DNA of 23,379 nt from a virus: IMG/VR virus record IMGVR_UViG_3300020710_000036, positions 1-23,379 of that record. One strand, written 5' to 3'. A model generated the notes under the pieces. That model searched no databases, was not told the DNA's origin, and saw only the letters and a program-made list of their open reading frames with translations. Made by a program: the position numbers and the translations under genes. Shown here piece after piece: positions 19,028-23,379 of this stretch. Positions within the stretch are counted from its first letter, which is position 1, and the number at the start of each line of letters is the position of its first letter.

Positions 19028-19107
19028 TGCATAACTATTTATCTAGTTTTTATTTTACAAGTATGGTAAACTTGCTGCAAGTTTACCAGTTTAGGAACAG
19101 TTATGCA
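19028..19107 (+). promoter_or_regulatory. Nested hairpins around the start of the second HNH gene
   Basis: TGCATAACT (19028-19036) pairs with AGTTATGCA (19099-19107), which contains the ATG at 19103. Inside lies a perfect 10-bp hairpin, GGTAAACTTG-CTG-CAAGTTTACC (19065-19087). RNA entering from upstream would hide the start codon. No plus-strand TATAAATA is seen between the arms. Confidence 0.65.
19036..19043 (-). promoter_or_regulatory. Late-type promoter of membrane operon
   Basis: The minus strand reads GATAAATA, the same variant as at 6552, 45 bases before the ATG at 18991. Confidence 0.5.
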
Positions 19108-19564
19108 CAGAAAAGATATATTAGAAAGAAAAGAAGAAATATTAAATTGGATATCCAATCATGAACCAAAGGTATATATTTGTAAACAATTAAAATGCAA
19201 ACCCGATACGCTTGAAACATATTTAAAAAAAATGAATATCTCATATGTTGGCAATCAAGGCAGCAAAGGAAAAAAAATTGATTGGAAATATGTAGATGCG
19301 TTAACTTATGCTAAAAAAGATAATGTATCAGCGCATAAGTTAAGAATTAAATTATTAAGAGATAAAATAAAAATACATTGTTGTGAAGTATGCAATACAA
19401 GTGAATGGATGGGATGCCCGATACCATTGGAATTAGATCACATTGATGGCAATCATTATAATAATGATTTAACCAATTTAAGAATAATATGCCCAAATTG
19501 TCATGCTCAAACTGATACTCACGCAGGAAAAAATAGAAATAAATTGACAAGGATAACTAACTAG
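19103..19564 (+). CDS. HNH homing endonuclease (153 aa)
   Basis: The N-terminal 60 residues look like a helix-turn-helix (VYICKQLKCKPDTLETYLKK). The nuclease core follows: CCEVCN, then LELDHIDGNHYNNDLTNLRI and CPNCHAQT, a classic HNH with zinc-binding CxxC pairs. It is unlike the HNH protein at 17281 in domain order (DNA-binding region first), so the two probably arrived separately. It lies between the membrane operon and the tRNA-Leu(TAG) block; its last codons overlap the promoter of that block. Confidence 0.92.
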   Translation: MHRKDILERKEEILNWISNHEPKVYICKQLKCKPDTLETYLKKMNISYVGNQGSKGKKIDWKYVDALTYAKKDNVSAHKLRIKLLRDKIKIHCCEVCNTSEWMGCPIPLELDHIDGNHYNNDLTNLRIICPNCHAQTDTHAGKNRNKLTRITN

Positions 19565-19572
19565 TATATTAT
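19544..19572 (+). promoter_or_regulatory. Sigma70-type promoter of last tRNA block
   Basis: TTGACA (19544-19549), 17-base spacer, TATTAT (19567-19572). It begins inside the HNH gene and precedes tRNA-Leu(TAG) at 19581. Confidence 0.7.
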
Positions 19573-19580
19573 AATAAAAT

Positions 19581-19656
19581 GCGTCTGTAGTCCAATGGTA
19601 GAGACACAAGGTTTAGGTTCTTGGTGGTGGGAGTTCGAATCTCTTCAGACGCACCA
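19581..19656 (+). tRNA. tRNA with Leu anticodon (TAG), short variable loop
   Basis: 76 nt with CCA. Acceptor GCGTCTG/CAGACGC perfect, anticodon arm CAAGG-TTTAGGT-TCTTG (TAG), 5-nt variable region, T-arm GGGAG-TTCGAAT-CTCTT. D-arm AGTCCAATGGTAGAG is close to that of the Leu(CAA) gene at 12658. Confidence 0.82.
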
Positions 19657-19665
19657 ATATAATAT

Positions 19666-19826
19666 GCTGCTTTAGCTCAGTTGGTAGAGCAACGCACTAA
19701 TCCGTAGCGGGTAACGCTACCAACCAAGTAGCAATGCTTGGTTGCTTGTGGGTATGAAGAGCCTAAAGCTCCCAATGCCGAGAGGTAATGCGTAGGTCGT
19801 CAGTTCGAATCCGACAAGCAGCACCA
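19666..19826 (+). tRNA. Interrupted tRNA, probably Thr(GGT), 85-nt insert in anticodon loop
   Basis: Acceptor GCTGCTT/AAGCAGC, D-arm GCTCAGTTGGTAGAGC, anticodon stem ACGCA (19692-19696) / TGCGT (19789-19793), T-loop TTCGAAT and CCA are all normal, but 92 nt lie in the anticodon loop. Removing 19699-19783 leaves the loop CTGGTAA, anticodon GGT. The insert folds into GTAGCG/CGCTAC (19704-19720), AACCAAG/CTTGGTT (19722-19743) and GAGC/GCTC (19759-19771). Exact junctions cannot be fixed, and no group I core motifs are seen. Confidence 0.75.
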
Positions 19827-19831
19827 TTATT

Positions 19832-19915
19832 GGAGGTATGCGAGCAAGGTGCTCAAACGGTCTTGAAAACCGTGCCACCGCAAGGTTGATGGTTCGATTC
19901 CTTGTACCTCCGCCA
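19832..19915 (+). tRNA. tRNA-Ser(TGA)
   Basis: 84 nt, class II, with CCA. Acceptor GGAGGTA/TACCTCC perfect, anticodon arm ACGGT-CTTGAAA-ACCGT (TGA), long variable arm, discriminator G. The T-stem has mismatches. Confidence 0.9.
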
Positions 19916-19935
19916 ACATAGAGAAAGTAAAGAAG

Positions 19936-20055
19936 ATGTATAAGAAGTTTAAGCTATTTGAACGAGTGTTTGACTTTGTTTTGAAATTATTTTGGTTTGC
20001 ACTTCTTTGCAAGTGGTTATTTGCCGAAGTAAATATACATGATTACATCAAGTAA
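19936..20055 (+). CDS. 39-aa membrane-type small protein
   Basis: ATG at 19936 to TAA at 20053-20055, directly followed by tRNA-Gly at 20056. The protein has a basic N-terminus (MYKKFKLFERV), an aromatic hydrophobic span (FDFVLKLFWFALLCKWLFA) and a short polar end, fitting a single-span inner-membrane protein. AAAGAAG is a modest ribosome-binding site. Being packed between two tRNAs without spare bases supports a real gene, but no homologue is known to me. Confidence 0.5.
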   Translation: MYKKFKLFERVFDFVLKLFWFALLCKWLFAEVNIHDYIK

Positions 20056-20129
20056 GCGGATTTCGTATAGTGGTAATACCGCAGCCTTCCAAGCTGCAGC
20101 GAGGGGTTCGATTCCCCTAGTCCGCTCCA
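20056..20129 (+). tRNA. tRNA-Gly(TCC)
   Basis: 74 nt with CCA. Acceptor GCGGATT/AGTCCGC, anticodon arm GCAGC-CTTCCAA-GCTGC (TCC), T-arm with TTCGATT loop, discriminator T. Confidence 0.93.
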
Positions 20130-20142
20130 TTTAAGGTTAGAT

Positions 20143-21426
20143 ATGTGTGGATTTGTCTACTTAAATTTTATTCCAAGTGATATATCATTAGTAGATATAA
20201 CGCCACGTGGACCAGATGATAATAACAATATAGTCAATGATCTAGGTTACTTTTATCATGCACGGTTAATAACCCGTGAAAATAATATTAAACAACCGTC
20301 TGCAAATTCTGATGGTATTCTTCTGTATAATGGAACAGAGTATTATATGAACAGCAGTGATACTGTTTATATAAACAATAATCTATGCAATGATATATCA
20401 AAAAACATTGAATTTATACAGTCATTAGATGGAGATTTTGCTATCTGCTATGTTACAGATGAGCATATCTTTTTAGCAAAAGATTGTTTTGGAACAAAAC
20501 CGTTATTTTATGGAATAATGAATAAACAAATCGTTGTTGCTAGTACCGAATCAACAATTATATCTTTTGGATTTAAACCATTTCAAGTTGATCCAAATAC
20601 AATAATGATATTTTCAAGGTCAACTGCCAAATATTTAAATAAATTTACAATTATAAATTGGGATACAACCCAAGGCACTACTACATTAGATGATGTATTT
20701 GAAGCATTTGAAAGCAGTGTTCTATCTCGTTATGAAGAACCAGTTTTACTAAATTTGAGTAGCGGACATGATAGCGGTGCTATCGCAGCATGTTTGAACA
20801 AACATAATAAAAAATATTCTATCATAACACTAAATGGCAACGAAAATGCCGAAATATTAATCCAAAGAACAAAGTTGCACAAAGGCAAAAAGAAAATAAT
20901 AACTTTAGATACCTTTGAAAAAAATAAACCTAGAAAAGATGAATTTCCTTGGAAAAATTTTTTAAATTACAGTCATACGCTCACTGATATTTCATTATGT
21001 GGTGCAGACGAAGCAAAAAAGAATAGTATAAAAGTAATATTAACAGGCACAGGCGGTGATGAATTATACAGCGATTATGGATTTAATGGACATCGAATAA
21101 TGAATCATAGTGTATTTGGTGGATATTTTCCTGAAGATTTTTCAATAATATCGCCACATTATACAAATAAAGTGTATCCTCTTTGGTTAAATATGCCAGC
21201 AGTTGAGTATGTTTATGCTTATCATGGGCTTGATACTAGGCACCCGTTGTTAGATAAAAAACTTTTTCAAAAATGGATTAATACTAGCACACATATAAAA
21301 AATGCTAATTATAAAAATTGGCTAGGTGAATATTTTAAACAATTAAATTATCCATATGATTCAGAATACAAAGTTGGTGCTGGAAATATTCCATTAAAAA
21401 TTCCAAAGCTAACAGAAACTGTGTAA
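20143..21426 (+). CDS. asnB: Asparagine synthetase-like, glutamine-hydrolysing
   Basis: A 427-aa two-domain protein. The N-terminal class II glutamine amidotransferase domain has the catalytic Cys2 (MCGF), RGPD at 22-25, LDGDFAI at 95-101 and KDCFGTKPLFY at 113-123. The synthetase domain has the PP-loop SSGHDSG at 206-212 (variant of SGGxDS), GTGGDEL at 302-308 and RHPLLD near 369. It would make Asn (or a related amide) from Asp, ATP and Gln. It is shorter than E. coli AsnB (554 aa), and the PP-loop differs (H for the usual L/V and S for the first G), so the substrate may differ. It follows tRNA-Gly with a weak AAGG site. Confidence 0.82.
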   Translation: MCGFVYLNFIPSDISLVDITPRGPDDNNNIVNDLGYFYHARLITRENNIKQPSANSDGILLYNGTEYYMNSSDTVYINNNLCNDISKNIEFIQSLDGDFAICYVTDEHIFLAKDCFGTKPLFYGIMNKQIVVASTESTIISFGFKPFQVDPNTIMIFSRSTAKYLNKFTIINWDTTQGTTTLDDVFEAFESSVLSRYEEPVLLNLSSGHDSGAIAACLNKHNKKYSIITLNGNENAEILIQRTKLHKGKKKIITLDTFEKNKPRKDEFPWKNFLNYSHTLTDISLCGADEAKKNSIKVILTGTGGDELYSDYGFNGHRIMNHSVFGGYFPEDFSIISPHYTNKVYPLWLNMPAVEYVYAYHGLDTRHPLLDKKLFQKWINTSTHIKNANYKNWLGEYFKQLNYPYDSEYKVGAGNIPLKIPKLTETV

Positions 21427-21433
21427 ATAATAT

Positions 21434-21592
21434 ATGAATTATTCAATTGCAAAAATGATTGAGTTTGCATTCACTTATATCATAATTAATGAACTAAAAA
21501 ATGAAAATCATACCATGCCTGATGATAAAAGACTAATTATATTAGATTACATGACACAGCGTATTGATGAAATACGCAAAGTTTTCAAATGA
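21434..21592 (+). CDS. Small hypothetical protein (52 aa)
   Basis: ATG at 21434, 7 bases after the asnB-like stop, to TGA at 21590-21592. The product MNYSIAKMIEFAFTYIIINE... looks helical, with an aromatic/aliphatic first half and a charged end (MTQRIDEIRKVFK). Its stop overlaps the next gene's start (ATGA), supporting a coupled operon with asnB and the 97-aa gene. No function is suggested. Confidence 0.55.
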   Translation: MNYSIAKMIEFAFTYIIINELKNENHTMPDDKRLIILDYMTQRIDEIRKVFK

Positions 21593-21882
21593 ATGTATCA
21601 ATAGACGATATAGATATAGATAGCATAACCTCACTAGCACCTAACAAGTATCTTGTTAAAATATACCCAAATATTGGCACTCCTTATATTCCGCCATTTG
21701 GTTTTGAATTTCTTAAAGAAACTATACAAACACCATTACGTAAATGGTGTGATGAAAGTTTTTCCCACAATTATTCATTAAATTATAGATTTAACAGCGG
21801 CAACCCTTATTGGTCGCTGCTTTTTAATAGTAGCGAAGATGTTAATATCTTTATGCTACGTTTTGGTTCAAATAAACCCTAA
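21589..21882 (+). CDS. Hypothetical protein (97 aa)
   Basis: A 97-aa protein (MNVSIDDIDIDSITSLAPNK...) with several aromatic residues and a probable alpha/beta fold: YLVKIYPNIG, FEFLKETIQTPLRKWCDESF, YWSLLFNSSEDVNIFMLRFG. No motif is recognised. It starts in the ATGA overlap with the 52-aa gene and its last 32 bases overlap the end of the convergent sulfotransferase-like gene, an unusually long 3' overlap. Confidence 0.55.
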   Translation: MNVSIDDIDIDSITSLAPNKYLVKIYPNIGTPYIPPFGFEFLKETIQTPLRKWCDESFSHNYSLNYRFNSGNPYWSLLFNSSEDVNIFMLRFGSNKP

Positions 21883-22483
21883 TATCATTTGCTGCATAAT
21901 TTTGAATATTCAATTGTAATGGCGTAGCAATGCCTAATTTTTCACATAAATCAATATTATCATATATCATTGATAATTCATTATTTTTTACAAACTTTTT
22001 CAAGTCCTTATTCTGTTTATCAATGTGATGAGACATATCACGTAGGTTCTTATAATATCCACTATAACTAGGATAAGTTATGTCAAAGTGTCCACAACGG
22101 ACCCACCAGCCCAAACACGCATCGTTGTCACGTTCAACACATATAATTGGACAATCTGGCCAAGTTTTGCGAATGAATTCAAGATGATGGCAAAATACGT
22201 GACTCTTAATGATGCGAACTCCCTCACCATTAAACGGACGATCAAATTCTTCTTCTAGCGTATCTTTACTCATATAAGGAAGTAAATTAAACTTGTAACC
22301 AAACTCCATATGAGGATCAAAATAAGCACCAAGGTGCATAAGTTGATTTGTACCACTTGCATCATGATAATAGGTTCGTGTATCACTATAATCAGTTTGG
22401 TCAATGTCAGGAGAGTAGTAAATGTTCTTTACTACACTGCTCCACTTGCTGCCTGGTGCGCCTGCTACAAAGATATATTTCAT
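21851..22483 (-). CDS. Sulfotransferase-like P-loop protein (210 aa)
   Basis: The N-terminus MKYIFVAGAPGSKWSSVVKN contains GAPGSKWSS (8-16), a P-loop variant like the PAPS-binding 5'-PSB loop of sulfotransferases. Later KSHVFCHHLEFIRKTWPD and IICVERDNDACLGWW fit the second half, where sulfotransferases have a conserved Arg/Ser pair for the 3' phosphate. Closely similar proteins are common in marine T4-like phages, usually unannotated. It is the last gene of a minus-strand operon overlapping the nucleotidyltransferase-like gene by 4 bases. Kinase activity is an alternative. Confidence 0.6.
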   Translation of the reverse strand: MKYIFVAGAPGSKWSSVVKNIYYSPDIDQTDYSDTRTYYHDASGTNQLMHLGAYFDPHMEFGYKFNLLPYMSKDTLEEEFDRPFNGEGVRIIKSHVFCHHLEFIRKTWPDCPIICVERDNDACLGWWVRCGHFDITYPSYSGYYKNLRDMSHHIDKQNKDLKKFVKNNELSMIYDNIDLCEKLGIATPLQLNIQNYAANDIRVYLNQNVA

Positions 22484-22842
22484 AAACCCATTTCTTTACG
22501 AATTTTTGTAGCACTTATAGCATGTGTTTCTTCATCAAACACTTCTTGTTCAATCTTATATCCAACATCACGACCGTATGTTATATTGACAATATTAGGA
22601 ACAAGGTTTACAAGAAAATCATGATTAAATTTATAACCGTTTTCTTCTAATTCTTTAATAATACGTTCTTTTACAAAACCATAATCAAACGGATTGTTAT
22701 CGGTACCCCCAACATCACGCACCATAATCATTACTTGGCCTGTTTTATCGTGTGCACGTTTAAATAGTGCAAAATGCCCATCGTGCCAAGGTTGCCATCG
22801 TCCTAACATTTGCACTGTAGGTGCTTGATTATTCCACGTCAT
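22480..22842 (-). CDS. HxGH nucleotidyltransferase-like protein (120 aa)
   Basis: A small protein of the HxGH/cytidylyltransferase-like superfamily: GRWQPWHDGH at 14-23 carries the HxGH motif that binds ATP/CTP, and ISATKIR at 109-115 matches the C-terminal ISxTxxR motif. These enzymes transfer a nucleotidyl group to phosphate- or sulfate-containing substrates. At 120 aa it is much shorter than ATP sulfurylase or NadM, so the substrate is uncertain. Start and stop overlap the neighbouring genes by 4 bases each (ATGA), so it is coupled to the APS kinase-like and sulfotransferase-like genes. Confidence 0.72.
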   Translation of the reverse strand: MTWNNQAPTVQMLGRWQPWHDGHFALFKRAHDKTGQVMIMVRDVGGTDNNPFDYGFVKERIIKELEENGYKFNHDFLVNLVPNIVNITYGRDVGYKIEQEVFDEETHAISATKIRKEMGL

Positions 22843-23303
22843 TTTCCTAATCCATAAATCATTGCTTTAATCCAACTCGGTTTATATTCTAAATCAAGTT
22901 CTTCAAATATTGCTTTTGCCCAAAATTCTGCATCTTGTGTATCAACTCGCCAACGATATTTTGTTGGGGGAATAAACAATTTGTTAGTATCTGCAAATCG
23001 TCCTTCTTTTATAGTATCTACCCATATAGTGATACAATCACCAAATGCTTCACGTGTTTGTGGCGTTGGGCAAACAAATTCTCCAATAGCAACGTGACCT
23101 GCTGCCACCACTTGATCGCATAGCCAACCCATACGACGAGCCTGTTCTATGCGATCTGCTTCACTAAAACCAAGATGACTGTTGATATTTGCACGAACAG
23201 CATCTGCGTTCCAATGAACTGCACGTAATTTTGGTGCCAAGGCTTTCGCCAAGGTCGTTTTACCCGACCCTGGCAAGCCCATTATTAATATCTTCTTATT
23301 CAT
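22839..23303 (-). CDS. APS kinase-like P-loop kinase (154 aa)
   Basis: The Walker A motif GLPGSGKTT lies at 9-17, followed by HWNADAVRANINSHLGFSEADR, which parallels the APS kinase signature (GDNVR..LN..LGFS..DR). VAIGEFVCPTPQTREAF occupies the place of the FISPxxxxR segment. APS kinase phosphorylates adenylylsulfate to PAPS; some residues differ, so a different small substrate is possible. At 154 aa it is shorter than typical CysC (about 200 aa). Its ATG overlaps the stop of an upstream partial gene and its end overlaps the nucleotidyltransferase-like gene. Confidence 0.7.
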   Translation of the reverse strand: MNKKILIMGLPGSGKTTLAKALAPKLRAVHWNADAVRANINSHLGFSEADRIEQARRMGWLCDQVVAAGHVAIGEFVCPTPQTREAFGDCITIWVDTIKEGRFADTNKLFIPPTKYRWRVDTQDAEFWAKAIFEELDLEYKPSWIKAMIYGLGK

Positions 23304-23379
23304 GCAGAAGCCTTGCTAACTTTTGTAATAGTAAGTGCAAGTGCACCGCTACCAAATACTGCTAGCATAGTTCCTAAAA
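23300..23379 (-). CDS. C-terminal end of a hydrophobic protein (partial)
   Basis: The minus-strand frame open at the window edge ends with TGA at 23302-23300 and reads LGTMLAVFGSGALALTITKV followed by SKASA. This hydrophobic, Gly/Ala-rich end suggests a membrane segment. The stop overlaps the start of the APS kinase-like gene (ATGA), so it belongs to the same operon. The rest of the gene is outside the window. Confidence 0.5.
   Translation of the reverse strand, partial: LGTMLAVFGSGALALTITKVSKASA

Noticed and set aside
19022-19056. Sigma70 promoter (TTGACA at 19022) for the second HNH gene
   Set aside because: No -10 hexamer lies at an acceptable spacing of 16-18 bases.
19699-19783. Group I intron or archaeal-type bulge-helix-bulge intron in the tRNA-Thr gene
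   Set aside because: No group I P/Q/R/S core motifs or guide sequence pairing with the 5' exon is visible and the insert is only 85 nt; no convincing bulge-helix-bulge could be drawn. It is left as an unexplained insert.

Overview
The window looks like part of a tailed-phage genome (Caudoviricetes, probably a T4-like myovirus) from a marine, AT-rich bacterial host. The evidence is a long repetitive tail-fibre-like gene, the T4-type late promoter motif TATAAATA at least six times, more than 20 tRNA or tRNA-like genes, five free-standing homing endonucleases, small overlapping genes, and host-derived metabolic genes (pstS, an asparagine synthetase-like gene, an APS kinase-like gene, a 2OG-Fe(II) oxygenase). 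The host cannot be named. A tRNA-His with A73 and no encoded G-1 hints at an alphaproteobacterium, and a PHO box matching the PhoB consensus implies a host with PhoR/PhoB control.

Layout. Positions 1-1944 (+) hold tightly overlapping small genes ending in a metallophosphoesterase. Positions 1941-6526 (-) hold a CxxxxCxxxCC protein and a structural block (1119-aa fibre and three small virion-like proteins) transcribed from a late-type promoter at 6552. A divergent sigma70-type promoter at 6560 drives a DNA-modification block (6615-9052): Dam-like methylase, a possible PD-(D/E)XK nuclease and a TSPPY-class methylase. Then come a coiled-coil protein and pstS behind a PHO box (9306-10297), a terminator/antiterminator leader (10301-10493), and small genes with a BPL_N-like glutamine amidotransferase (10514-11867).

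Positions 10779-20129 are a long tRNA region broken up by three GIY-YIG and two HNH endonucleases, a 2OG oxygenase cassette between 81-bp direct repeats, a minus-strand membrane-protein operon (DUF4337-like) and small secreted or membrane proteins. tRNAs read here: Trp, Cys, Phe, Leu(CAA), Asp, Glu, Ile, Met, His, Lys(CTT), Gly(GCC), Tyr, a second Met-like, Pro, Lys(TTT), Arg, Asn, Leu(TAG), an interrupted Thr(GGT), Ser, Gly(TCC), and two tRNA-like remnants. Several blocks start with a TTGACA/TATAAT-type promoter, whereas most endonucleases carry TATAAATA late promoters.

The right end (20143-23379) has an asparagine synthetase-like gene, two small genes, and a minus-strand overlapping operon of an APS kinase-like, a nucleotidyltransferase-like and a sulfotransferase-like protein.

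Most striking: late promoters sit inside hairpins that bury the ribosome-binding sites or start codons of homing endonucleases (the logic known for T4 I-TevI), here seen for GIY-YIG and also HNH genes. Also notable are a tRNA with an 85-nt insert in its anticodon loop, leucine anticodons on short-variable-loop tRNA bodies, and the duplicated 81-bp element. All calls are from reading the sequence; no database search was run.
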